Virus record (IMG/VR): IMGVR_UViG_3300042894_002308
Coordinates: 62,001 to 126,000 of that record
Strand: one strand, 5' to 3'
From: a virus
DNA: 64,000 nucleotides
Shown here: positions 45,933 to 54,979 of the stretch, in pieces
Layout of the letters: each line of letters opens with the position of its first letter
Position numbering within the stretch: the stretch's first letter is position 1
Notes under the pieces: generated by a model
Databases searched by the model: none
What the model saw: the letters and a program-made list of their open reading frames with translations, nothing else
Told to the model about the DNA's origin: nothing
Translations under genes and position numbers: made by a program

Positions 45933-46763
45933 TTAACCTATCATGGGATCTACTGGTAATTCATGGGTTTTGAGTAATGTCGCCTCAATTACATCTAATT
46001 CTTTTTGAGCATCTTGCATTATTGCTGCGGAGTTTATAGAAGCTCCACCTGGAAGTGGTATACCAGCATATTTCATTAAATTTTGAGCCCACTGTTTCTT
46101 TAATAGTGCTCCATAATGTCTCTGAAAAATACGATCACTCCAAACTGTTGGATGATACTCAGGATTTACTTTTACATATGCTTCAACCATCAAATATGAC
46201 CCAGCTGGAATTAAACTTTGTTGAGTTTCTAAAAATAATCTTTGAGTAGTATTTGTATACGTAAATGAATATGGGTAATTAAATACATCATTTATTAGTT
46301 CAAGATAACTCATAGCTTCCATATAAGTTGCCATTGGACCTTGAGCCAAACCACCTTGATTAAAGTACAAACCAAAAAAATCAAATAAAGTCATCTGATA
46401 CCGCAAATCAAACATATAATCACCAACAAGATTGCCGGGAGCATATACTTTGCTTATAGTGCGTATATCACTAGCCATTGGCCAAAATCCTGTAGCTCCA
46501 GTCTCGGATGATGTAACTGACTGTGCACCCAATCCATAACCAAATTGTGATACGTCAAAATACTTTTTTGCAACATTTTCTACAGTTACTGGAACAACAA
46601 ACTGTGCTCGTTCATTAAAATTATAATGACGTTCATACAAATACTCCAAAGATTCGTCTAAACGATCATGTGCCTGTTCTGCATCAACATTTATTTGAAT
46701 TACAGGAGCACCGAGTTTTCTATATGTAAAATCAATAAATTCTTGACGGGTAGTTATGGCCAT
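45933..46763 (-). CDS. 13: Neck protein gp13
   Basis: 276 aa. MAITTRQEFIDFTYRKLGAP and the following VIQINVDAEQAHDRLDESLE are typical of gp13, as are the helical C-terminal segments YGALLKKQWAQNLMKYAGIP and LPGGASINSAAIMQDAQKEL. With gp14 it forms the head-tail connector. The start at 46763 has no Shine-Dalgarno; CATAAATA ends 5 nt upstream. It probably opens the transcript 13-14-15-16-17. Confidence 0.93.
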   Translation of the reverse strand: MAITTRQEFIDFTYRKLGAPVIQINVDAEQAHDRLDESLEYLYERHYNFNERAQFVVPVTVENVAKKYFDVSQFGYGLGAQSVTSSETGATGFWPMASDIRTISKVYAPGNLVGDYMFDLRYQMTLFDFFGLYFNQGGLAQGPMATYMEAMSYLELINDVFNYPYSFTYTNTTQRLFLETQQSLIPAGSYLMVEAYVKVNPEYHPTVWSDRIFQRHYGALLKKQWAQNLMKYAGIPLPGGASINSAAIMQDAQKELDVIEATLLKTHELPVDPMIG

Positions 46764-46768
46764 AGAAA

Positions 46769-46776
46769 TATTTATG
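46769..46776 (-). promoter_or_regulatory. Late-type promoter element CATAAATA for gp13
   Basis: CATAAATA on the minus strand, 5 nt before the ATG at 46763 and overlapping the end of the 150-aa gene. Transcription would begin at the A of the ATG, with no Shine-Dalgarno. Confidence 0.6.
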
Positions 46777-47224
46777 AATTCTCAATAATTTTATTAACTT
46801 GAGAAATCAATTTTTCTTTTTCTTCACTATGACCAATAGTTACTTGAATAAGTTCCAATTCGTTAGGATCAAATGCTTCAATCATCTCTTTTCGCAATTT
46901 AACTTCTATTGGTTTAAAATTTGGGTCATAATTGCTAAATCCAGGCATTTGCATTGGACAATTTAATACTGGATAATCTAATTTTGAATAATCTGTACTT
47001 TCTGCCATTAGCCATGTGTGTGGTTTGTCACCGCAACCACACCCTCCACAATAGTGTTTTGTAGAATCTACATCACTTTGTTTTAAAAATGGACAGGTGG
47101 TAGTTAAAGTACCTCCACCAAAACAAGAAAGAATTCTTAATTGTTTAGTTGGAATATCTGTTTTAGTATTTGATAAGCCACGTGAAGCTAAAGACGCAGC
47201 AAACATAATCATTTTAGTAAACAT
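46772..47224 (-). CDS. Cysteine-rich putative zinc-binding protein
   Basis: 150 aa, function unknown. A Cys cluster reads LSCFGGG, TTTCPFLKQ, HYCGGCGCGDKPHTW and VLNCPMQ, so up to seven Cys and two His could hold metal. A similar layout (CxxCP, CSSCGCS, HKLWMPDLVCP) occurs in the 201-aa gene at 61542-62147. It lies between a baseplate gene and gp13, and its position suggests a minor virion or assembly factor. Residues 1-20 are hydrophobic (MIMFAASLASRG) but are not a clear signal peptide. Confidence 0.65.
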   Translation of the reverse strand: MFTKMIMFAASLASRGLSNTKTDIPTKQLRILSCFGGGTLTTTCPFLKQSDVDSTKHYCGGCGCGDKPHTWLMAESTDYSKLDYPVLNCPMQMPGFSNYDPNFKPIEVKLRKEMIEAFDPNELELIQVTIGHSEEKEKLISQVNKIIENS

Positions 47225-47228
47225 AAAT

Positions 47229-47864
47229 TTAAAAAGTCGAATAATTGACTGACATACCGGCAGGAACTATATATTTTTCAATAAATGATTTATATGAAGT
47301 TAAGTTTGACTGTTCTGCAGTGCTTATTTTAATTTCTATAGTGGTATATGCACCAGTATCTATGAACACGCTATTCCAAGGTATTCCTAATAAAGAACAT
47401 ATTGCATATTTTATTGCTGCAGGAGTACCCTTACAATTAAAATAATTTGTATCAGATTTAATTAAAAAAGTTCTTAAATTTTGAATAATTCTTTGAAACT
47501 CTGTTGTACTAAAATCAGCACCAGGAAAATAAAAATCTGCCAATGCTTCTAAAAATATATCATTTGTAAAAAGTGGAACTCGTATTGTTTCCCAATTTAA
47601 TTGTGCGCCATATCCATACTCTTGACTCAATAACCATCTTAAATAATTTTTTATCAAAGGAACAATAGTTACATTATTTGGATTGTCAGAGTATTCTTTT
47701 AGTATCCATTGTGGAAATAATGATTCTACTGTTAGCTTATCACCCAACCAAGGTTTATCTAAATTTATATAATAATCACTACCTGCTGCAGTAGAAGCAG
47801 TTTCTGACAATAAATTCATTTTAGTGTCAAGAGATAAAGCTAAATTATTTAATAGTAATATCAT
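47229..47864 (-). CDS. Baseplate-wedge-region protein, P2 gpI-like
   Basis: 211 aa. LFPQWILKEYSDNPNNVTIV then LIKNYLRWLLSQEYGYGAQL at the front, and NYFNCKGTPAAIKYAICSLL GIPW later, recall tail proteins of the P2 gpI/baseplate-wedge type, in which a helical region is followed by a KGTxxAI segment. It starts in an ATGA overlap with gp6, so a role in the wedge near gp6 is inferred. It has no firm T4 counterpart. Confidence 0.65.
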   Translation of the reverse strand: MILLLNNLALSLDTKMNLLSETASTAAGSDYYINLDKPWLGDKLTVESLFPQWILKEYSDNPNNVTIVPLIKNYLRWLLSQEYGYGAQLNWETIRVPLFTNDIFLEALADFYFPGADFSTTEFQRIIQNLRTFLIKSDTNYFNCKGTPAAIKYAICSLLGIPWNSVFIDTGAYTTIEIKISTAEQSNLTSYKSFIEKYIVPAGMSVNYSTF

Positions 47865-48940
47865 TGTGTATATACTAAACGTATTCCAGCAAGTTTTCTA
47901 GCATTTAAATAAGTCATTAATGCTGTTTGATTTGATGCAGATAAGTTTGTAACATATACATTTACTGTACCAGGTACACAACAATCATTAACAACAGTAA
48001 TATAATCTTCGCTTTCAGTGCCACTTATACCAGATCCTAAAATTGCATTAATATAATCTGATATGGTTACACAACGATCTTGACCAGTGGCTTGAAAAAG
48101 TAAACTATATCTTGCACGATCAACACCAATTAAATTATATCCACCTGTTGGCAAATCAGTTGTATTAAATTGTGCATCAGATCTAGATGTAATGCTTGCA
48201 TTATTTGAATCAGTTCCATTTGTTAAAACAGCTTTAATTAAAACAGTACTTGATGACGTTAATGTTTTAGCACTTGGAAAATTATTTGTAACAATATATC
48301 CTTGTGGTCCGTTTATTACTGTAAACGTATTTTGATTTCCTGTTGCTGCTGTTGAAGATTTATCAACCCTAGTCCATTTATTCACTACACCAGAATTGGT
48401 TGTGCTTTCATAAAATGTAATTGTCCGGGGATCCACTGTATACGGAAGTTGACATGATTGTGTATCATAGTCATAATTTGTATAACTAACAACCTGTGTT
48501 CCAGAATAAAGAGTAGTTGTTTTTGCATTTCCAGCAGGAACAGAATTTATATTGAAAAAATATGCAATAGCTCCAGAACTTGTTGTAGCTTGGAATGTTG
48601 TATAATCTTGTAACGTTGCTCCAACAGCTGTAATAGTTCTCGTAGTACTTGCTCCTTGGACTGGAGCTATGAGAACCGAATTATTAGCTGCAATACCCAG
48701 TAAACTATTTAATAAGGTAGTTGTGGTAGCAAAAGAATTAACATAACCAAACTGTGCATATACACCATTATATGCTGTTACAGTGGATAGCAAATTAATT
48801 AATAAATTTGCTGTGCTTGCATTGTTTGCAAAATCTATATCAGCCAATTCAGGTTGTTTGGATAAAAAAGAAATTAATGATGTTTTAATATCATCAAAAT
48901 CTAAAGAAGCGACTGATAAATTTTTAAGTTGGTAGGTCAT
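47861..48940 (-). CDS. 6: Baseplate wedge protein gp6, short form
   Basis: 359 aa, against 660 in T4. The N-terminus LSVASLDFDDIKTSLISFLS resembles T4 gp6 SSLDFKKVKDSLVSYL, and ANLLINLLSTVTAYNGVYAQ resembles NVLLDVLSYNTIYNAYLL. The rest has the baseplate-J-type beta region, ending with DYINAILGSG and VNVYVTNLSASNQTALMTYL. gp6 forms the inner ring of the wedges. The C-terminal dimerisation part of T4 gp6 may be absent or supplied by the 211-aa neighbour. The ATG shares bases with the gp25 stop. Confidence 0.88.
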   Translation of the reverse strand: MTYQLKNLSVASLDFDDIKTSLISFLSKQPELADIDFANNASTANLLINLLSTVTAYNGVYAQFGYVNSFATTTTLLNSLLGIAANNSVLIAPVQGASTTRTITAVGATLQDYTTFQATTSSGAIAYFFNINSVPAGNAKTTTLYSGTQVVSYTNYDYDTQSCQLPYTVDPRTITFYESTTNSGVVNKWTRVDKSSTAATGNQNTFTVINGPQGYIVTNNFPSAKTLTSSSTVLIKAVLTNGTDSNNASITSRSDAQFNTTDLPTGGYNLIGVDRARYSLLFQATGQDRCVTISDYINAILGSGISGTESEDYITVVNDCCVPGTVNVYVTNLSASNQTALMTYLNARKLAGIRLVYTQ

Positions 48941-49320
48941 TATAGATTAACCTCTACAAAGGTAGTAGCATCTGTTTGAGTTGATATTCCATCTGTTATT
49001 GAATAAGTTACTGTAAATTGAAAGCTATCTTGAGAAGCGTATGTTGTATAAACAGATATATTATACAATTTTGGAATAGCAGCTTGAATAGATCCAGCTA
49101 AAGATGCTTGTAGGGCTGGAAGGTTAGCTTGACCATTAAAAATATAATCAAAATAATTAGACCCAAGATTCATACTTGATAGTAGTTCACCTTTTTGTGT
49201 TTTTAATACAACTTCTATGTACTGTGCATAGGCATTAAAACCACTTACTGTACCAATATCTTTTTTTGGTCCAGATACATTGATTTTTTCTAATAATATT
49301 GAAAAATCTTTTTTAGCCAT
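48940..49320 (-). CDS. 25: Baseplate wedge protein gp25
   Basis: 126 aa from the ATG at 49320. The core YAQYIEVVLKTQKGELLSSM followed by LGSNYFDYIF corresponds to the gp25 segment in which a helix and the KGxxxxxxxxGxxxxxxxF motif precede the strands. gp25 joins the wedge to the sheath start. A longer reading from 49368 would overlap the upstream gene and add a Met/His-rich stretch, so it is rejected. No Shine-Dalgarno is present; TCTAAATA ends 5 nt upstream. Confidence 0.88.
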   Translation of the reverse strand: MAKKDFSILLEKINVSGPKKDIGTVSGFNAYAQYIEVVLKTQKGELLSSMNLGSNYFDYIFNGQANLPALQASLAGSIQAAIPKLYNISVYTTYASQDSFQFTVTYSITDGISTQTDATTFVEVNL

Positions 49321-49325
49321 CAGAA

Positions 49326-49333
49326 TATTTAGA
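49326..49333 (-). promoter_or_regulatory. Late-type promoter element TCTAAATA for gp25
   Basis: TCTAAATA on the minus strand, 5 nt before the ATG at 49320, directly after the 269-aa gene. The predicted first transcribed base is the A of the ATG. Confidence 0.6.
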
Positions 49334-50143
49334 TCATGGATAATATGGACCACCATCATCAGAACCACTATAGTCTGGAGCTATATTAGATAATGATAAT
49401 GCAGTTTCATGCGTTCCAGAATTTGTAAACACATGTTTGATTCCCATAACGTAATATAAACCATTTAATACAGAATTTTCTTTTGAATAGGGATATCCAC
49501 TTATTCCGTTTAAACGAACAAGCATAACTTGACCAACTTTTAAATTAAAATCTCCAGCTACAGTAACATTTACTTTTCTTCCGTATTGTAAAGCATCAAC
49601 AAATTCTGCACGTTTAACTGGAGTTTCTACTGGAGTATTCCAAAAAGAAGCAACATTTAATCTGTGTTTAATATATGCTTCATATCTTGGTGCTAATTCC
49701 GGACAGGTACAACTGTATGGAGCATCTGGAGTTCCCCAAAGACATCCAAGCCAATCTAGTCCCAAAGAAGAACTAGCAGCTACTTGATTACATTCTTCTG
49801 GTGGATCATTTAATAAAAGATCTACAGGCGTAAAAGTATTTAATAGATTAATAGTCGGAACCCCGGCTCCTGTCCATAAAGTATAACTACTAGCAGTACC
49901 TCCAGAACTACCACTGCTACCGCTGCTACCTGAACTCGTTGAAGTTCCAGTATAAAATCCTATAGCAGTAGCAATTTCTTGAACTCCAGGAAATCGTGTA
50001 AAACAATCATCTAAACTAGATGGTGCATTGGTAACTCCTCTGGTAATGGAAGAATTGGCACACTGATAAGAATCTTTACTCGTTACAGAATATAATGCAG
50101 TTTGTGGATGATTTGATCCATATGTTAATATTTGTCCTGACAT
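49334..50143 (-). CDS. Baseplate hub-region protein with Ser-Gly linker
   Basis: 269 aa. A low-complexity linker SSGSSGSSGSSGG lies near residues 68-82, followed by a Cys-rich part (CNQVAASSSLGLDWLGCLWG, YSCTCPELAP). The C-terminal VNVTVAGDFNLKVGQVMLVR then LNGLYYVMGIKHVFTNSG resembles the last domain of gp27/gpD-type hub proteins (G-x-Y-x-V-x-x-x-x-H). A hub role agrees with its place next to the 679-aa gene. The start has AGGA upstream. Confidence 0.65.
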   Translation of the reverse strand: MSGQILTYGSNHPQTALYSVTSKDSYQCANSSITRGVTNAPSSLDDCFTRFPGVQEIATAIGFYTGTSTSSGSSGSSGSSGGTASSYTLWTGAGVPTINLLNTFTPVDLLLNDPPEECNQVAASSSLGLDWLGCLWGTPDAPYSCTCPELAPRYEAYIKHRLNVASFWNTPVETPVKRAEFVDALQYGRKVNVTVAGDFNLKVGQVMLVRLNGISGYPYSKENSVLNGLYYVMGIKHVFTNSGTHETALSLSNIAPDYSGSDDGGPYYP

Positions 50144-50158
50144 AAATTAATCCTATTT

Positions 50159-52198
50159 TTATTGATTATTACCATTAACTGTAGTTGATGTAGTTTGACA
50201 GCTACCATCTACAACATTTTCTGCCCAGAAATAACTTAAAAATTTATTTTGATATTCTGGATAAACTTGATTGCCACTTTCTGATAATAATGTAGTTAAT
50301 GGAATCTGATACATTTTTACAATATGAAATATGTCAGCAGAATCTGGTGGAGTAGCACTTCCATTAGTTCCTATTGCTCTATATTGAAATCCAGATGGAA
50401 TATTAGAAGGACTCCAACCAGGTGGAAGATAGGATGATGTTAAACCGCGTTCATTTACATTTATTGCCCATGTATCATCTTGTGTTGCACTAGATGCAAC
50501 TGAATCTAAACTCCAATTTTCTAATTGATGAAAATAATATGACGCTGCACCTGATGATCCACCTGATCCTCCAGAAGAACCAGACATTCCAGCTGGACCA
50601 CATGCTCCATATATGGCATTAAATTTAAGTTTATTCCATTTATATCTGTATTTTTTTGCATTTCCTGGTACAGATCCACTTATTCCAGAAACGCTATCTG
50701 GTTCATAACGTTGTAATAAAGCAAAAAAATCTTGTTCTGGTTGTTTGCCCATACAACATAAAGAATACATTACAAAATTTTGAGCTTCTATTTCTCTTAA
50801 TTTTTTTAATCTGTCTTCAGATGCTCCTGTTAGGGTAGATTGAAATACATCATAACGAATGTCAATAACTTTTTGTAAATACGTATCTATTCCATTTATT
50901 CCAAGAGAAGTGCTTGTAGCAGGAAGATCTTTATCATCTGGATAGTGGGGATGTATCGGAGTCATATCAAACATGTTTTTCCACATATCTGGACTATCCA
51001 GATATGGCATGTAGCCACTCTCACCCATCAATACCATATTATAATAGCTCTTCTCAGTACCATATTGATTTCCTAACAAATTTGATATTGATTTATCATT
51101 TGTAGGTAATTGACCATCAAAATATCCCCAAGGATGATCAATAAAGATATTATCTCCACCTTTAGGGGCAGTTGTTCCACGTCCATATATACTTACTACA
51201 TCAATATTATATTTTTGTCCATCATCTTGAAAATGAAAAGTTAAATTTTTTGTAGTATTACGTTCTGATTCAATAATAGCATCTGATAAAGCATCTCCAG
51301 TAAGACCTAAATTTACTTCTACTGTATTTGTATCCAAATACTTTGGAGTTTTTCTTATGTAATAATAATTTTTAGAAATCCATTGATATGCTGGATTAGT
51401 AGCAGCAAAGTATGCTTTTCTATAATATCTACCATCAATATTTCTTGTAACTTGATCACCATCAAAAACTGCCACACTTCTCACTTCATCTATTACAGTT
51501 GCAGCAGAAATATCATCAGCTAAGTTACGTTCAAAAGATTTAAAATTCATTGCCCCATCAAAAGAAGTCCAAAATGCAAAATTTGCATCTCCCTTATTAT
51601 TTACTGCACCATTGCACAAATACTGCATAAATTCAATAACATTATCTGGTATTGCTTCTTCACCACTATTATATGGAATTAAAGGACGATATAAGAAAAA
51701 ATTTGATGCAAAATCATTATATCCATAAGTTGGAGCATTACACACAGTTCTTAATTTAACTATTAATTCATTTATACCAAAAACAGTTGGTTTTTTAATT
51801 CCTAATAAATTATTTACAGAATTTTTAGATAAAAAGGTATAATGCTGATTAGTAAAATTAATTGCAACTAAAGTTATTTCGCTATCTGACGCCGCATTAT
51901 TAATATAAGAAACACTTGTTATAGGAAAAGTATAACTATTTCCATTAAAAAATTGAAGAATAATATTTTGTATATCATTTTTTTGTATAAATGATACAAT
52001 ATCATTTAAGTCCGTTACAACAAGAGTACCTGCTGGTAAGGTATCTGTTACATTTTCTACCATTTCAACTTTTTCAAAACGACATTCTGTGTTTTGTTTT
52101 ACTATATCAATAGCAAAATTAGTTGATGTTGCGGGTGATTGTAAAAATAAAGATTTTACACTAGAATATGCCGGATTAAAATTCTTAGTATTTGCCAT
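50159..52198 (-). CDS. Large baseplate hub protein, possibly gp27-like
   Basis: 679 aa. The N-terminal 230 residues (FAIDIVKQNTECRFEKVEMV, VVTDLNDIVSFIQKNDIQNI) look like the tube-like domains of hub proteins such as gp27, in which NDIVSFI-type segments recur. The C-terminal part has a Gly/Ser patch (GPAGMSGSSGGSGGSSGAAS), also seen in the preceding hub gene. A direct gp27 match cannot be shown by eye. It ends 15 nt before the 269-aa gene and follows the gp53-like gene by 1 nt. Confidence 0.65.
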   Translation of the reverse strand: MANTKNFNPAYSSVKSLFLQSPATSTNFAIDIVKQNTECRFEKVEMVENVTDTLPAGTLVVTDLNDIVSFIQKNDIQNIILQFFNGNSYTFPITSVSYINNAASDSEITLVAINFTNQHYTFLSKNSVNNLLGIKKPTVFGINELIVKLRTVCNAPTYGYNDFASNFFLYRPLIPYNSGEEAIPDNVIEFMQYLCNGAVNNKGDANFAFWTSFDGAMNFKSFERNLADDISAATVIDEVRSVAVFDGDQVTRNIDGRYYRKAYFAATNPAYQWISKNYYYIRKTPKYLDTNTVEVNLGLTGDALSDAIIESERNTTKNLTFHFQDDGQKYNIDVVSIYGRGTTAPKGGDNIFIDHPWGYFDGQLPTNDKSISNLLGNQYGTEKSYYNMVLMGESGYMPYLDSPDMWKNMFDMTPIHPHYPDDKDLPATSTSLGINGIDTYLQKVIDIRYDVFQSTLTGASEDRLKKLREIEAQNFVMYSLCCMGKQPEQDFFALLQRYEPDSVSGISGSVPGNAKKYRYKWNKLKFNAIYGACGPAGMSGSSGGSGGSSGAASYYFHQLENWSLDSVASSATQDDTWAINVNERGLTSSYLPPGWSPSNIPSGFQYRAIGTNGSATPPDSADIFHIVKMYQIPLTTLLSESGNQVYPEYQNKFLSYFWAENVVDGSCQTTSTTVNGNNQ

Positions 52199-52199
52199 A

Positions 52200-53045
52200 T
52201 CAACTATACTTAGCCGTCACAAATGAAGACTGAAGCACTCCCAACTGAGAAGGAATAAAAACTTGAATTTGTTTAGAGTTATTTTTTACAGTTTGCAAGG
52301 CTGTGTATAATACAGGAGAAGTAATACCTAATAATGGTGTAGATGCTGGCAAATATGTATCTAATGTGGGATTGGATGCCGTGCTTTCTTTATCTATTAT
52401 TTTTGCATCATATTCTAATACCTGTGAAAGTACTTTATTTGAATATAATTTTTTGTTTCCAGTATAATAAGTTCCTGCCCATGTAAATGTTTCATCATCA
52501 TTTTTTTTCAATACTGTTACATTTTCGGCAGTACCAGTAACATTTATAAATGGTCCTGTTCCACCATATTGTGTTCCAATAATCATATTTCCATCATAAT
52601 ATGATGTGCTTTCAATTAACGCAAACTGCCCCTGAATATTAAAATTTCCAGTATAACCAAATGTATATGATCCACCAGTATTACCAGTTACAGGAACAAT
52701 TATACTTCCAATTGGAAATGCTGTTCCTCCAGTTACTGCTCCAGGTGAGGGTAATAATATTAAATTAATTTTATCAGCATTGTTTTTAGAAAACAAAAAT
52801 GGATTTAGTGTTAATAAATCAAAAGGATTTATTGTTTTATTAGCACTTAAAAAAGTCCAAAAATTATTAGTATCAATATATGTCTGATAAGACGCTTCAA
52901 TTAACGTAGTTTTATCATCTACTGAAATAGTATTTGTATCTAATTGTTTTTTGGTAATATCAAGATAAGTAAAAAAATCAGAAATTACAAAATCACCGAT
53001 TGAAGTGGTAAATGTTGTTTTTGGTAAGTTATTAAAAAATTTCAT
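52200..53045 (-). CDS. Baseplate wedge protein, gp53-like N-terminus
   Basis: 281 aa. The segment VDDKTTLIEASYQTYIDTNN followed by FWTFLSANKTINPFDLLTLN parallels T4 gp53 RLRTYYIKGSPRPEELAN...YWVLLMCNDNYDPY, the part that docks to the wedge. The C-terminal 180 residues are an additional beta domain (GGSYTFGYTGNFNIQGQFAL). It starts in a TAATG overlap with gp48, and T4 gp53 and gp48 genes are also linked in related phages. The call is moderate. Confidence 0.65.
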   Translation of the reverse strand: MKFFNNLPKTTFTTSIGDFVISDFFTYLDITKKQLDTNTISVDDKTTLIEASYQTYIDTNNFWTFLSANKTINPFDLLTLNPFLFSKNNADKINLILLPSPGAVTGGTAFPIGSIIVPVTGNTGGSYTFGYTGNFNIQGQFALIESTSYYDGNMIIGTQYGGTGPFINVTGTAENVTVLKKNDDETFTWAGTYYTGNKKLYSNKVLSQVLEYDAKIIDKESTASNPTLDTYLPASTPLLGITSPVLYTALQTVKNNSKQIQVFIPSQLGVLQSSFVTAKYS

Positions 53046-53923
53046 TATCTACTCCTTGGGTCTGGACCGGGAGATGAAAGGAAGAAATCATTTCCACCCT
53101 GTGAATATACCGTAGATACTTCTGATTTAGACAATACAGTATTCATAGTCGGATCATATGTTCCGGTTTCAAACTCTGTGAATAGTAATCCAAGCAATGT
53201 AATACTAGATCCACCATTTGGTAAGTATCTTACAATTGGATCAGATGCATCATTTTTTTCAACTTTAATAGTTTCAAGAACACAGACTAAAGGCTCACCC
53301 ATCCAATTTGCTGATAAAGGACCATTTGAATTACCACCTACATTTAAAGGTATTTGATTTCCGGGAGATACTTGTAAAACCCATAAATTTTGAGGATATG
53401 ATCTTTCAGGCAAACCTTCTACTACCGTAGGATATGAACACTTTCTAAAGGTTCCTACAATATTTTCAATTTCTATACTTTCTTTTTCATTTTTTGGAAC
53501 CAGTACATATTGAAAAAAGTATTTTTTTCTACCTTCAGATACCATAGTATATTCAGCAATATTACTAAATCTTCTAAAAGTAGAGGTGGCAAACATTCTT
53601 TCCCAGTAAAATGTAGCTGGCTGCAACATGCGCTTCAACACATTGATTGTGCCTTTGACACCACCGCCTGCGTTAGCAATGCCTGCTGCCGTCAGGACGG
53701 GTCCCACTGGATTATTGTTACTTTCACCGTATTCATGTGCAACTTGGAAGCCTGGTTCCTTTGGCATCGGAAGCATTATATGCTGTTGATTACGTTGAAT
53801 AACACCACCTCTGGTTCGTTCATAGTTTACCAAAGAATATGGTGCACTATAAAAATTTAACCAAAGAGGTTGTTCAGCTGCTGAATTTGACCCACTGCTA
53901 GAAGGATATTGATAGAAACCCAT
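53045..53923 (-). CDS. 48: Baseplate tail-tube cap protein gp48
   Basis: 292 aa. Gly/Pro-rich start, then GGVIQRNQQHIMLPMPKEPG. The middle has the gp48/gp54 pattern: KYFFQYVLVPKNEKESIEIE followed by FRKCSYPTVVEGLPERSYPQ and the C-terminal LLGLLFTEFETGTYD. gp48 lies atop the hub and starts tube assembly. The gene is the first of the long minus-strand tail block. TCTAAATA ends 6 nt before its ATG and no Shine-Dalgarno is present. Confidence 0.85.
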   Translation of the reverse strand: MGFYQYPSSSGSNSAAEQPLWLNFYSAPYSLVNYERTRGGVIQRNQQHIMLPMPKEPGFQVAHEYGESNNNPVGPVLTAAGIANAGGGVKGTINVLKRMLQPATFYWERMFATSTFRRFSNIAEYTMVSEGRKKYFFQYVLVPKNEKESIEIENIVGTFRKCSYPTVVEGLPERSYPQNLWVLQVSPGNQIPLNVGGNSNGPLSANWMGEPLVCVLETIKVEKNDASDPIVRYLPNGGSSITLLGLLFTEFETGTYDPTMNTVLSKSEVSTVYSQGGNDFFLSSPGPDPRSR

Positions 53924-53929
53924 ATAAAA

Positions 53930-53937
53930 TATTTAGA
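53930..53937 (-). promoter_or_regulatory. Late-type promoter element TCTAAATA for gp48
   Basis: TCTAAATA on the minus strand, 6 nt before the ATG at 53923. It lies back to back with the plus-strand element at 53945-53952; both give transcripts that start at or next to their ATG. Confidence 0.65.
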
Positions 53938-53944
53938 TATATTC

Positions 53945-53952
53945 TCTAAATA
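53945..53952 (+). promoter_or_regulatory. Late-type promoter element TCTAAATA for gp4
   Basis: TCTAAATA on the plus strand, 5 nt before the ATG at 53958. An AGG lies in the gap but is too close to the ATG to work as a Shine-Dalgarno. It pairs with the divergent copy at 53930. Confidence 0.65.
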
Positions 53953-53957
53953 TTAGG

Positions 53958-54386
53958 ATGGCGTACAAAACAATCTTTAATCCAAAGAATCCTAAAAAGT
54001 ATGCAGGAGACGCATCAAAGATCGTTTGTAGATCTCTTTGGGAGCGAAATGTATGTAATTTTTGTGACGAACACCCAAATATTTTAAAATGGGCTTCTGA
54101 AGAAATTGCCATTCCATATTTTAGCCCGGTAGATAAAAAAATTCACAATTATTTTCCTGATTTTTTAATTCAATTTAAAAATACAAACGGGATACAAACA
54201 TGGATGGTGGAAGTTAAACCAAAAAAACAAACCTATTTAAAAGAAAATGCATCTAAAAAAGAACAAATTATTTGGAGTATAAACAGCGCAAAATGGGAAG
54301 CTGCAAAAAAGTATTGCGAGACAAACAAAATACAGTTTAAAATTTTTACAGAAAAAGAACTATTCAGTAATGGCAAACACAAATAA
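53958..54386 (+). CDS. 4: Head completion protein gp4
   Basis: 142 aa. It aligns with T4 gp4: NPKKYAGDASKIVCRSLWER against NPEKYIGNVKKIIYRSLWER, and WASEEIAIPYFSPVDKK against WSSEEIVIPYFDPVKGK. The residues E...PDF...EVK (YFPDFLIQF, VEVKPKK) form a PD-(D/E)xK nuclease-like centre, as in TnsA. gp4 completes the filled head and may trim DNA. It is the first gene of a short plus-strand late operon. Confidence 0.92.
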   Translation: MAYKTIFNPKNPKKYAGDASKIVCRSLWERNVCNFCDEHPNILKWASEEIAIPYFSPVDKKIHNYFPDFLIQFKNTNGIQTWMVEVKPKKQTYLKENASKKEQIIWSINSAKWEAAKKYCETNKIQFKIFTEKELFSNGKHK

Positions 54387-54966
54387 TTCAAATAATTCAA
54401 TTATAGGTATTAAAGATTTCTTTTCAAGACATAGGGGTTTACAAAGAAATAATAGATTTTCTATGTCTTTTTTAAATCTACCAGAAAAAATACCTCAAAT
54501 TCAAAACTTTGATTTCAATCCTTTATCTGTAGCAATATCTGGAAGAGCTATCGATGGTGTTGCTGACAATCTTGCTGGATATGGTCTTGGACGTACTGTG
54601 CCAAGATCACAAAAATTTCCAGAAGGCGTTATGCTAAATTTTCCAATAACAAATGATCACCAAATAACATATTTTTTTAATGAATGGTTTAATGCAATTT
54701 ATGCTGGTGGTAGACAAAAAGGTGATTATACTAAACCATTTCAATTATCATATTATGATGATATCATTTATAATACTCAAATGAATATAAATTTTTTAGA
54801 TCCAAACGGAAATATAAATGCTACCTATGAATTTTATGAAGTATATCCCGTAGAATGTCTTCCTATGGAATTAAGTATGTTAAAAAACGATCTTTATTCT
54901 GTGTACAGTGTTTTAATGATGTTTAGAGATTTTAATTTTGTGTTACCAGTTATCCCAACAATTTAA
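54370..54966 (+). CDS. Tail-tube-family protein (gp54/gp19-like)
   Basis: 198 aa. GIKDFFSRHRGLQRNNRFSM, VPRSQKFPEGVMLNFPIT, YFFNEWFNAIYAGG and YEFYEVYPVECLPMELSM follow the tube-fold pattern, including the V-YP-x-C/V-P segment used by gp19/gp54 for hexamer contacts. It is a candidate for the tube initiator gp54 (T4 320 aa), shortened. The start overlaps the end of gp4 by 17 nt. It is the fourth tube-family gene in the window. Confidence 0.72.
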   Translation: MANTNNSNNSIIGIKDFFSRHRGLQRNNRFSMSFLNLPEKIPQIQNFDFNPLSVAISGRAIDGVADNLAGYGLGRTVPRSQKFPEGVMLNFPITNDHQITYFFNEWFNAIYAGGRQKGDYTKPFQLSYYDDIIYNTQMNINFLDPNGNINATYEFYEVYPVECLPMELSMLKNDLYSVYSVLMMFRDFNFVLPVIPTI

Positions 54967-54979
54967 ATAAGTATTAATT

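Noticed and set aside
48940-49368. gp25 starting at 49368
   Set aside because: The extra N-terminus is Met/His-rich, overlaps the upstream gene and is absent from gp25; the ATG at 49320 follows a late-type element by 5 nt.
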